From Rhynchonema sp. JSB1_4 (taxonomy: Eukaryota > Nematoda > Chromadorea > Monhysterida > Xyalidae): a stretch of DNA of 12,767 nt. The stretch covers positions 1-12,767 of the forward strand of contig JASAMV010001837.1 of NCBI GenBank assembly GCA_030248065.1, written 5' to 3'. Under the pieces are notes generated by a model. That model saw only the letters and a program-made list of their open reading frames with translations, did no database searches and was not told where the DNA came from. Shown in pieces: positions 1 through 8,687 of the stretch. A program made the position numbers and the translations under genes. How positions within the stretch are numbered: the first letter of the stretch is position 1; each line of letters opens with the position of its first letter.

Positions 1-3000
1 CGCCTGATCGGTACGGGAGAACAGGGTGGAGCAGATGTTGAGGCGCCAGCACGCGACACTTGACCAGACCTGTGTTATATTAGAGTCTTACAACAACATG
101 AAACAAGAAGTATAATTAGAGTTAACGGTACCCTTGTATGTGCGATTGCTGATGTCGTCGAATCCTTCGGTGATGATGGTGGGATGTCCGGACGGGAATT
201 CACCGTATTTGCACACGTACGGGTACAAGCTGCAAATGTCGATATAGCGAGCCACCACGCCGCCATCGGACTTGAAGTACATCCTGCGCACGTTGGTCCG
301 ACCCTGTGGGGTGAAACAGCTTTGCGTTCTGGCCTCAATTTCCTTTAAAGCTGCAATAAACTTACACCAAAGAACGCCTCGCGTGGATCCAACGGATCGT
401 GAATGTCCAGCGTCGCAACGAAACCCTCCATGTTGTAGTCCAGCGAGCACTGCTCTTTGTATTGACACTCCCAAATGTGACGAATGCGGTAGCCGGCCTC
501 GACCAACTCGTGCTCGCGCCGCATCGTGCGATCATACGCATCACTGGCCAACTCACCAGTAATTGGCAGTTTGGTGTCGCGATTTGGGTAGCAGCTGCGA
601 CAGCCGTGAAACAGCTGTGACAAGAAATAAATAGTAAATAAACAACAAATAAGATGATGTAAAAAAATTGCAACTTACGCAGCCGTAGAACTCGAACAGC
701 TGCTTCGGATCGGAACGCAATTGGCCATCGACCTTGTACATGCCGATTCGCACTTCCCCGCCATTGTGTGCATGCTGGATGTCCAAACCCTCGCTGTGCG
801 ACAGCCACTTGAGCCAGCGAATCGCAGTGATGCTGCAATGAACGAAAATAACAAAACAATAAAATAACGTTGGAATATGGAAGGAACCTGTGTTTGTCGC
901 TGCGACGGTAGCCGCCGATGGGCTCGATGGCGATTGACTCGGGTTTGAGGAAGTTGTGCTTGAAGATTTGCATACAGGTCGATGCGATGGTGGTGGCTTT
1001 GATGAACGGGTCAACGTCGTGATCCTCGATGATCATTTGACGGAACTTCATGGCCGCCTTGGCCAGAATCTCCACATCCTGACGGCAGTATTTGAGTAGT
1101 TCTTCTTGAAACTTGAACAGCTTGCCCTTGGCAGCCTCCTCGGTGTACCTGCGAAATGACATGTAATGCAACAGACAGGCACAGCTATGATTAATATCAC
1201 ATGATAAAAAATAAAATAATAAAAACAAACCAGGCTTCGAATTCCTCGCGCTGTTTCGGCTTCATCTGCTCGGGATCGTAGTATTCTTTGGCCGGCAGCG
1301 GACCTTCGTATTGCCAGTTTGCGGCGATGTTGAACTTGTGTGGGAACGTGCCCTTGGCGCCGGGGAATCCCATTGCCTTGGGCAGCGCCGCGAGGGGCTG
1401 TAATAGTATACAGGGTACGGTAATGCCATAAACAACAAGCACGAATAATGAAACCATAAACAATAAGTCACACCATGGGCAGATAGTTGAGTGAGTCGAG
1501 CACGGTGATGTTCATTGTCGGCACGGTAATCTGAATAATTTAACATTTAAAAATGTCGAACAGCACGACAACACCAAAACAAGCGAACCTTGAACAGTTC
1601 CAAACCCTTGGTGACCAGCTCGGACTTGATTCCATTCTTGTGAAGGTACTGCATCAAGAACTGACCATCGAAGCCACGCATGTTGTGAGCCATCAGTGTT
1701 GAGCCACGATTGACACGCGAGAATGCCCAGCGGCAGAACTCGTTGAGTGCGTTGATGCCTGTGATTTCATAATTTAATCACGTGTCGAAAAATTTATGTT
1801 CCCCTCTTGATACTTGAATGTGAAAATCCATACCACTGAATTCTTTCCGATCGACCCTGCAGTGCTGACAGAACATGTCCGATTCGACGCATTCACTGCA
1901 ACACTTTCGAGCACAGACTGCGTTCGGCATCATTCTGCACACATCACCGTTCTGGTCTTGACCGATCACCTGCATTATTTTTGGGTTAGATACAGTTCTT
2001 CGATCAAAAAAGGTGAAGAAACAAACCGTTTCAGATGTGGTTTCAATGTCGTAGAAGATGAACGACTTGGGCTTTTGCTGAACAGCCTCGTTGTCGGGCA
2101 CTTGCATGAAGCATTGATGCGCGCCGGGCGTGACAAACACTTTGCAAAACTTGCACTTGACCTGGCCGCACTTGTGTTCACCCTTGGATTTGTAGATGTT
2201 CTGACCGCACTCTGTGCAACGCTTGACCGATTCGCAAATGTTGGTCATCTTGCGTTTCTGTGCCTGACCGTTGACACGCGGCACCGCGGATTCGTTGTTC
2301 TTCTGCATGAGGCAAAGCACTTGTTGATAAGATAAGGTAAATTAATCATAATATTACGACCTTGTGATTTGTGTAGCAGATGTGGCTGACGAACGTGCGC
2401 CTGCAGTCCTTGCACTCCATGGGCCTGGACGGCTGACAGCGTGGCCTCTCGAAACAGGAACCACAACGTTCGCCACACCGAGTGTGTGCAGCCTTGTTCT
2501 GATGCGGTTTCTCGCACCGTTCGCAGCTGCAATTCACGTTTGGATCATACATGAATTATCCAACAAAAGAAACAGTGAACTCACTAGTAGCCGGATTTGA
2601 AGAACTGAGGCAGTGACGTGATCACATTGAAATGATTGCGGGCGAGCACGATGTTGAGCATTGGTGCATTGGTGTCGTCCGCGTCGCCGCATCGCTTGAT
2701 CACGTTGCCATAGCCTTTGATCGAGAACAGTCGCACACGGTAACGACCGAGCGCAGCACACAGAGCATCCAACTCTTCGATACCGAGCGGTCCGTCATGG
2801 TCAGCGAGACCGGCGTTCTACAAAAATTGAGATCAGACTTTGAGACCTCTTTTTTACTGCTATACAGACACGTGCTATACAAACACAGCGCTATACAGAC
2901 AGGACCCGATCCTGGTATGATTGGATCGGTAGGCAGGCGCCGTTGCCACTCGACTACAGACGCGCCGGTTACAAGAGGTGCTAAAATAATATATAAGGAC

Positions 3001-5020
3001 AAAAAATTGAGATCAGACTTTATCGTGAGATCTCTTATTTTTAAAGGTTCCAAAGAATCTAATCTGCGATTGCTGCAGGGCTCGATCCCGGTGCCAAGGA
3101 TCGATAGCCAGTGGAGAAACCACTGAGCTACGAAGGCCCCGACGCATAGAAATCAAAAGTGAAACTTAAACCAGAAAAAATTGAGATCACGGGTTTGAGA
3201 TCTCTTAATTTTATTGCCTTTTCCAAATAATATCAGGACCAATTGCGGGGGCTCGATCCCAGTGCCTTAGGATCGATAGCCAGCGGAGAAACCACTGAGC
3301 TACTAAGGCCCCAAAGAAGAACATCATAAAAAATATAAATATACCTGCATCAACTCCAGTGCCAATTGCTTCTGTCGCGTGTTTCGATGTGTGTCTCCTT
3401 TACGCACATTGTCCCACTCACGCATGGCTGCCTCACTGTCGTGTCTGTGATGCCTGGCTTTGGCAGTGACGAGCGCGCGGGGCAGACACAGCTTGTCTCT
3501 GTTCACAACCAAGCACACGCCATGACCAACTGGAATATTATTTTATTCTGTACATTAAAGGGCGACAACATAACAATAGATCACTCACGTGTCATTTCTT
3601 CCTCCATATTTCCACGTGGCTGCTTGCCGCCTGAGCCGGTTGGTGGTTTGACGATAGTGACTTGCCATTTCATTCTGCTGTCGAGACGGAAGTCGATGTT
3701 CGATTGCATTATCTGCAGTATTTACCCATTTTTCTACATGTTCAAAAGTTAAAATAAATGCAAAATAATGAACCTGTTCAATGTATCTACTGATCGTCTC
3801 TGCGTTCAAATCCTCACGCCTGCGGAACGGCACCAGAATCGGCTTGTCGAGATTGGGATGACGGATTGTGAGACCGACCCTGTCACGCGGCTCTGCGCCG
3901 TCGAATGCCGTGTCGATGACTTGACCCAACGCCTGCTGAGCGAACTCTTCAGCGTCGGCAGCGTGTTCGAGACCCGTGAACTGCACATCAAATGATCGAC
4001 CAGTGGTGTTGAGTCGTCGCACGTGCTGTTCGTACTCGCGAGTGATGTGGATGGCTGCAAAAGCACTAACCCTAGAATAGTTTATGCGTGTCTTAACTAT
4101 TCTAAAGTTAGTGCCTACTAAAAAGTAAAGCCCCGAGTGGGATTCGAACCCACACACCCACAGTCTCTTTAGTGCCGTGATACGGTGCGCCTTAGACCAC
4201 TAGTCTATCGAGGCTTACGGAAATAACACAATAAAAATGATATACATACATGGTTGCTGAGTGCCACTGCCTTGTTGGTTCGCGCCATTCTGTTGAGTGC
4301 CACGACCGCGTCTAGCAAGAACGTCGGGTGGCGTCTCTGGCACAATGTCATCATCATCCGACTGCGATGCACGCAATGGTGTGGTGGGTGTATCGTGTGG
4401 TGTGGTGAGTGTGTCGTGCTGTGATGTGCTGTGTGTGTTGTGTGTGTCATGTTGTGTGATGCGTGTGTCATGCGGTGTAGTGTGGCCCTGAAGAGGGCCG
4501 TTGGGTTCGGGTAAGTGGTCATTACGACCGATGGTGTCGCCGGCAGCGTCTTCTGGCGTGGCACCTGCTGAACCGGACGAGAATGGATCTGTAATGACTG
4601 CATGTTTTGGACCAAGTGATGGAAAAATAATCAAAAACACAACGACCTTGATTGCTGGATGGAAATGCATCGTCGCGGCCAGGATCGGGATCGACTGAAC
4701 CGGACGGCGGAGGGTCGGCACTGGTGGATGGAATGTCGCCTGACTCGCCTCCGACTTTGGACACTGTAATTTTATACCTATGTTTATGCTCTACCAAATA
4801 CAAAAGAATCGCAAACCACAGCACCTGGGTATTTGTTGTTGTACACGCCGAACTGCCACAGCCAATTGTCAGTCGCCCAGTCGAACGGATCTGGCAACAG
4901 CTGAGTCATTCGGGTGAACAGTGCCCATCTGTACGCGTCATCGAGTAGCCACGATTGTACGTCCTCAATGAGCGTTTTCAATTCATCGAGCGTCACGTTA
5001 GACAACTCGGGACCCGGCAT
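1..5020 (-). CDS. pPolB: Polinton/Maverick-type protein-primed family B DNA polymerase, 3' end outside window
   Basis: This is the replicative polymerase of self-synthesising Polinton (Maverick) transposons, a DNA_pol_B_2-type enzyme with proofreading exonuclease and polymerase domains. About 1,120 residues are encoded here. Seen in order: an N-terminal region with a low-complexity linker (about residues 65-220); a conserved N-terminal block containing DRVGLTIRHP and FRRR; Cys/His-rich putative zinc segments (about 495-600 and 643-688); exonuclease I FIFYDIETT (D635, E637); exonuclease II AHNMRGFD (D718); exonuclease III YCRQDVEIL (D843); a GCLFHGC motif; FFGGRTN at the exonuclease-polymerase junction; and motif A DICSLYP (D about 1062). 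All these catalytic residues are present. Motifs B and C lie beyond the left edge. The start is the first ATG after a TTTCAG acceptor; a further upstream exon cannot be excluded. No other Polinton genes (integrase, capsid, ATPase, protease) are visible, so this could be part of a larger element or a retained single gene. Confidence 0.93.
2822..2966 (-). mobile_element. Divergent tRNA-derived SINE, copy 1 of array
   Basis: A diverged head carries A box TAGTCGAGTGG (2956-2946) and a B box-like GGATCGGGTCC (2912-2902). The terminal stem is kept as GAGGTC...GATCTC, where the one change is a G-U pair, followed by AATTTTT (2826-2822). Between head and stem are three copies of a TGTATAGC motif that the other two copies lack. 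The spacer to copy 2 is 34 bp. Its T-run lies directly before the TAG acceptor of polymerase exon 7. Confidence 0.7.
3001..3140 (-). mobile_element. tRNA-derived SINE, copy 2 of array
   Basis: It has the same plan as the copy at 3175-3312 and is 140 bp long. A box TAGCTCAGTGG is at 3130-3120 and B box GGATCGAGCCC at 3088-3078. The terminal stem GAGATC...GATCTC is at 3034-3029 and 3014-3009, followed by six T (3006-3001). The heads of copies 2 and 3 are nearly identical through the A box; the segments between head and terminal stem have diverged. The spacer to copy 3 is 34 bp. Confidence 0.82.
3175..3312 (-). mobile_element. tRNA-derived SINE, copy 3 of array
   Basis: The head begins GGGGCCTTAGTAGCTCAGTGG. 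It has A box TAGCTCAGTGG (3302-3292) and B box GGATCGAGCCC (3259-3249). The body ends with a short stem, GAGATC...GATCTC (3204-3199 and 3188-3183), followed by AA and a run of six T (3180-3175), a Pol III-type terminator. It is 138 bp long and lies in intron 6 of the polymerase gene, same strand. No poly-A tail is seen. Confidence 0.82.
4063..4114. repeat. Stem-loop with 20-bp arms next to the tRNA-like gene
   Basis: Arms 4063-4082 and 4095-4114 are inverted copies (18 of 20 match) around a 12-nt loop. On the minus strand this follows the tRNA-like gene and its T-run within 10 nt and ends 8 nt before the intron 3 acceptor AG. The tRNA-like gene plus this hairpin therefore account for nearly all the extra length of the intron. 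Confidence 0.8.
4130..4214 (-). tRNA. tRNA-like gene with long variable region, isotype unresolved (anticodon possibly ATC)
   Basis: The acceptor stem pairs 7 of 7 (GCCTCGA with TCGGGGC, one G-T). The T arm is perfect (GTGGG TTCGAAT CCCAC). A box TAGACTAGTGG and B box GGTTCGAATCC are present, and a Pol III stop (five T) lies at 4124-4120, so it looks transcribable. At 85 nt it is class II-sized (long variable arm) or has a short intron. The D stem has one mismatch in the usual register. The anticodon stem is weak: the loop GTATCAC would give anticodon ATC (Asp) but only two clean adjacent stem pairs. It lies inside intron 3 of the polymerase gene on the same strand. It may be a pseudogene or a tRNA-derived repeat head; an unusual nematode-type V-arm tRNA is an alternative. 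Confidence 0.7.
4376..4487 (+). repeat. Degenerate GT-rich low-complexity tract inside polymerase exon 3
   Basis: The plus strand is an imperfect run of TGTG, GTGTG and TCATG units. Read on the minus strand in frame, it encodes a His/Thr/Asp-rich linker (repeated HDT, HNT, TTP) at about residues 145-180 of the polymerase. There is no stop in the coding frame. Confidence 0.8.
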
Positions 5021-5072
5021 GATTTGGAACACAATTGCGAGAATGATAGCAGCAATGTGAACTGAAATTGTT
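5018..5072 (-). promoter_or_regulatory. Splice acceptor upstream of the polymerase start codon
   Basis: The minus strand reads AACAATTTCAG with its AG at 5063-5062, 42 nt before the ATG at 5020-5018. This suits spliced-leader trans-splicing onto a short 5' UTR, or a cis-acceptor from an upstream exon. The sequence between is open in the same frame and hydrophobic, so a longer N-terminus cannot be excluded. No promoter element could be identified. Confidence 0.4.
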
Positions 5073-5252
5073 TTGAGTACTTTGTATGATAGAAGTCTAC
5101 AACTAACTGGTGGTCTAGTGATCTGGTGGTACTTATATGGATTTCATGAAGCATTCCGATTGGGTAACGCTGGAATGGACTGGGGTTACGGTAATTTGGC
5201 GGGAGATTTGAATTTCATTTTGACATATAATTAGCCATATTTCCGAAAAAAG

Positions 5253-5626
5253 TCATTCGTCCTCCCAACACTCCATGAAAAAATGTCTGCCTTGAATGAA
5301 ATGCTTTTTGATCTTGTGGCTGGCCCCCTCAACAGTCACATTTGGCTCAATATTGACGCTTACTGCCCCGGTTGCAAACTTGGCCCCGAACTTCTCGACG
5401 TCTTCGTGCTCAACCACTTGTGCGGTCGCACCGTCGGGGCTTTCGTGTCCGAGTGCATGGACGATATTGCCGAGGACCTGAGTACTCAATTTTTGGACGA
5501 CACTTGGAAGGAATTAGCGTTGAAACACGTTTGTATTGGCACAGAACACACAGAATTACTTCACTCAACCATATTTTCTTCCCAAGATGCGCGTGTTCTA
5601 ACCTTTTTCGTGCATGTTTTGGGCAT
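5253..5626 (-). CDS. Possible small two-exon gene, unknown function
   Basis: Proposed exons are 5626-5570 and 5477-5253 with a 92-nt GT-AG intron, giving 93 residues and a TGA stop. Exon 2 is the better supported part. Its codons begin mostly with G, A or C in an RNY-like pattern (many GAG, GAC, GTC, GGC and GCC), as in the polymerase gene, and it ends ECWEDE. Exon 1 is short and basic (K/R-rich) and rests only on a matching splice phase. A basic start followed by RASWEENM faintly recalls Pipsqueak-type helix-turn-helix N-termini, but this is too weak to name. An overlapping 115-codon open frame on the plus strand is aligned codon-for-codon and competes with it. Function unknown. Confidence 0.35.
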
Positions 5627-5699
5627 TTAGGCTTTTCAAAACGAATGCATTTTTGCCCAAACCTGGTTCAGGCTCGGAACTAAAACAACAAAATTACCC

Positions 5700-5779
5700 A
5701 CTCTTTTTACAGATTGCCATACCTTTGTTCACCTAGTGTACCTGAATTAATCCGACTCCGTCCGCATATTTCCGCACAA
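5700..5779 (+). promoter_or_regulatory. Candidate trans-splice acceptor and 5' UTR of the secreted-protein gene
   Basis: CTCTTTTTACAG (5701-5712) is a pyrimidine-rich acceptor 67 nt upstream of the ATG at 5780, with no good donor seen close upstream. A spliced-leader site is the natural reading in a nematode; elsewhere it would be the end of a 5' UTR intron. No TATA box is convincing. Confidence 0.35.
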
Positions 5780-7171
5780 ATGGCCAGATTACTTCAAACC
5801 GTCTCAGCGATCCTTGTCGTCTGTTTGGCGATCACACTTAGCGTTTCAGGTTGGTTCCATTTATTATAAGCATATGAGTTTTCTACACCCATGTGACACT
5901 AAATGTGGAAAATCAGCCTTTTCCTAGTTAATAATTTTGCCAAATGTGACGCAGACACCCCGAGGGCTGTAGCGGAACTGCATTCACTTAAACTCGCATG
6001 ACCCTATTCAAGCCATCAACTCGAGTTTTTAAGCGAAACTATGGCCAAAATCCAATCTCAAAAGTTATTATTCAAAAGATTCATAAACACGCAGTGCTCT
6101 ATGACAGGAACACGCAGGCACTGCCACTGGCGACTTTATGATTTTAGACCATTTTAATTGCCATTTACAATACTTGGAAGAAATAAATAAAATAAACTAA
6201 GCCAATCCCTTCAAATTTCAGCCATGCCAATGTCATCAGACGAACGTGCAATGAACGAAACAGATTCGATTACCGATCAGCCAATTAACGGGACTTTGGT
6301 CGACGAGGTTGACATGAGACAAAAGATCGAAGAGCAAGCTCCTGCTGAAGGTATATCATGCGCAGCGTCCATTTTCAACGGGCACATGATAGACACCGTT
6401 ATATCTCTGGAAACAGGCGACTGGTTCGGTTCCGCCCTGCTTCTCCTCCACAGGACAATTCTAGAGAACACCTATAGGAACATATAGGAACGTAACGCAC
6501 TCTCTCCGTGTTTTCGAAACACCGCATATGGAACAGGAACAAGCTTGAATCTGATCAAGCCAGATGGCAACTGCAAATTGTGTCGTGGGTATCTGGTTTG
6601 ACGGTTTTGATCTGTGACCCACATTCCGTCCCAGAGATTCGGACCACCTGACCAAATCGGTAGCCTAAACCGGATCCCATGTGTGCCGTTCTATTCGATC
6701 CAGAAAAATAAGCATGTTACCATACGCCATGATGATGACCATTTGTCTGGCAGATAATGATGTACCCCCTGGCCACGATGTCAAAGAACTAAACAACTGA
6801 TCTACAAAATTTGTGCCATTACAGCCCCATCGAAGTCATCGTCAGAAGAAAAAGCCCCAGAAGAAGAAGCCCCAGAGGAGAAATCCCGAGAAGAAGCAGC
6901 CGCCCCAGCAAAGTCATCGTCGGAAGAAGCAGCGCCCGCAGAAGCGGCACCAGAAGCGCAAGCCCCAGCGGAGAAGTCCGAGAAATCCAGTGACAAAACA
7001 TCCAGTGAATCTAGCAGTGAAGAAAAGGAGGAAGCAGCCAAACCCGCAGATGAGCCAGCAGTCGAAGCGCCAGAGTCTGCGGCGACAACTGGAAACGGTA
7101 CAGACACCGATGGCGAGATTAAGCCAGCTCTCAAGCCCGACCCGGTTGTGTTGGCCCTGCTCAAAGTTTGA
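5780..7171 (+). CDS. Secreted acidic Ala/Pro/Glu/Ser-rich protein, three exons
   Basis: Exons are 5780-5849, 6222-6350 and 6825-7171. The introns are 372 and 474 nt, GT-AG, both phase 1 (donors GTTGGT and GTATAT; acceptors AAATTTCAG and CATTACAG). The product is 181 residues. Residues 1-24 form a clear signal peptide (MARLLQ, a hydrophobic core, then SVSA before the likely cut). Residues 25-67 are mixed acidic sequence with N-glycosylation sites NET and NGT. Residues 68 to about 150 are low-complexity, with runs of SSSEE, EEAP and AAPAE. The tail has another NGT site and ends in a hydrophobic DPVVLALLKV. No catalytic domain is visible. Exon 3 is confirmed by joining in frame at a good acceptor and by its regular E/A/P/S codon pattern. 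A matrix, cuticle or excretory role is possible but not shown. Confidence 0.78.
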
Positions 7172-7610
7172 AAACGGCTCCTCACGGAAGCCTTATCATG
7201 ACTATGTGTAAATATGGTAATGTGGTGTCTACTTTCATTTTTGGATAAAATTTGGGCTGGCCAAAATTTGGCAATGATAATGCAGTGTAATTGTTGTTGG
7301 CCGCTTTCTGGCAGCCGTTCCATTTCCCGGTTCTTACTTATCCTTGTTATCATTCCGATAATTTTTATCGTTTTAAATTCAACGCCGCTGTTTCTAAAAA
7401 CGGCTGTTTCATTATATTTTTGCCCGGTTGCTGCACAAGTTTTTTTCCTTTTTTGCATGTTGTTTTAATTTGTACACGTTTTCAGAGAAGACAAAACCAA
7501 TGCAAACATGTTTCCAATTGTAGTTAGTCAGTTTTAGTAGACAGTAGTAGACGAGATTTGACTTTAGTATTTGACTGCTTGTCCGCTTATTTATTGGACA
7601 TGTTTATCTC

Positions 7611-7616
7611 AATAAA
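7611..7616 (+). terminator. Polyadenylation signal AATAAA for the secreted-protein gene
   Basis: A canonical AATAAA lies 440 nt after the stop codon at 7171, implying a 3' UTR of about 460 nt. The stretch 7172-7610 is AT-rich and holds no convincing open frame. Confidence 0.65.
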
Positions 7617-7628
7617 ATTACGTATTAT

Positions 7629-7692
7629 ATACGACACTTCTTTGATGATCGAAAACCAGCATACGACACTTCTTTGATGATCGAAAACCAGC
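7629..7692. repeat. Tandem duplication, two exact 32-bp units
   Basis: The unit beginning ATACGACACTTC and ending AAAACCAGC occurs at 7629-7660 and again at 7661-7692 without a change. It lies just past the polyadenylation signal. Confidence 0.95.
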
Positions 7693-8645
7693 GGCCAGCA
7701 TATGCACTTTGCTAGCGACGTGCTGTTTCGGGGTTGATGGGGCTCTGGGTATTTCGCTGCTTGTCTGTCTTCGACCAGTGTAAAAGTTCCTCACAGCTCA
7801 CAAGGGAACAACTTTCACGGCAGTCGAAATACCAAAAACAACGAAATCGCAAGATATGAGCAAACGCATTTTGCACCCTTGAACACACCCTGCCAATCCC
7901 GTCCAAAGTACCGATCCAATGCCTGTAAACTGACCATAATTTGATGAGTCCAGCTCACCTGAACAAGTTAGCTTAATCCTGCGCTTTTATCCAAACCACC
8001 AGGACCAATCAGGGACCACACACACAAAGCTTTCCAGCTGAAACATCATTTCCCGTCCGGCTGTGTGTTGTCGTTGTGTATGCACATGGAAAGGCTGCCT
8101 TGCGCATGTTTGTGTGAGCTGTGTAGGGTTTTGAAAACTGGAAAGCACAAACAAAGTACTTGATAATTAGAGGATTTTTAGTTTATTTCATTCACCACAG
8201 ATGCTTAAAATTATACGAGTAGAAAATCCTAACAAAAAATGGCCAGGTTTCTGAAACCTTTTATTTTTTTATTCAACAATGCGGACGTTTCAATAGCTAT
8301 TGTGCGTTGCGGTTTTTGCCACAATGTTGGAGGTTGCTGTCACTCTAGTATCAAACTTTGAAACAACCAATTCGTGTCACAGCAGCGTTTCAAATTTTTT
8401 CGGTTTTTTTCATCAGGGGCAAACTTCAACGTGGCCGTGAAACATCAGGAAGCAACCAATCAGCTGGCCAGATTAGGGTCGAGTAACACAATGTCCAAAC
8501 TTGGTTTATATATGTTCTACCCCCAAGATCAAGCGCGGTCGAAGGGTTGTTAACCAGCAGCTTTAAGACTGCTATCAATAACATGTATTACACAGAGCCA
8601 GCGTCAGCAGATAAAATAACGCACAGTGACGGGTCCCTGGTCATC
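7693..8645. other. Intergenic stretch without a recognisable gene
   Basis: No open frame here shows coding character. Weak promoter-like signs are a CCAATCA box at about 8455 and a TTTATATATG TATA-like box at about 8505, followed by an ATG at 8583 that opens only a 35-codon frame. Two small hairpins lie near 8545-8575. None of this amounts to a gene call. Confidence 0.5.
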
Positions 8646-8672
8646 ATGTGCAGTGCAGTCTGCACTGCACAT
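8646..8672. repeat. Perfect 27-nt palindrome
   Basis: Two 13-bp arms (ATGTGCAGTGCAG and its complement) flank a single T at 8659. It lies 15 bp left of the ACGGAA inverted-repeat element, and its relation to that element is unknown. Confidence 0.95.
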
Positions 8673-8687
8673 TTGGAAAAACGGTCT

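Larger units (their letters stand above)
1..5020 (-). other. Exon-intron map of the polymerase gene
   Basis: Exons in transcript order: 5020-4825, 4763-4647, 4597-4250, 4054-3774, 3712-3589, 3529-3345, 2817-2585, 2526-2361, 2302-2027, 1969-1834, 1758-1589, 1530-1474, 1397-1231, 1148-888, 832-679, 614-366, 303-132, 69-1 (continues off the edge). Every junction is GT-AG, and the exon lengths keep one open frame throughout (3,361 nt). Exon 3 could instead start at 4588, because a second in-frame AG lies 9 nt downstream. Intron lengths are 49-82 nt except intron 3 (4055-4249, 195 nt) and intron 6 (2818-3344, 527 nt). Most junctions are fixed by conserved family sequence continuing across them; those in the low-complexity linker (exons 2-3) are less certain. 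Confidence 0.85.

Noticed and set aside
2632..3126. 164-codon plus-strand frame
   Set aside because: It runs antisense through polymerase exon 7 and the SINE array and shows no domain or codon support.
5283..5630. 115-codon plus-strand open frame
   Set aside because: It overlaps a minus-strand exon in exact codon register; the minus strand shows the stronger RNY codon pattern and matches the gene style on that side. Kept only as an alternative.
6813..7211. Lys/Pro/Gln-rich plus-strand frame
   Set aside because: A shifted reading of exon 3; the frame joined to the signal peptide by two good splice pairs is preferred.
6802..7458. 218-codon minus-strand open frame rich in Ser/Ala
   Set aside because: It is the antisense of the Glu/Ala/Pro/Ser-rich exon 3 of the secreted-protein gene, where repetitive codons keep the reverse strand open.
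8455..8645. Possible promoter (CCAAT and TATA-like boxes) for an unknown gene
   Set aside because: Only a 35-codon frame follows and no RNA gene could be recognised, so it is noted in the intergenic entry and not called.
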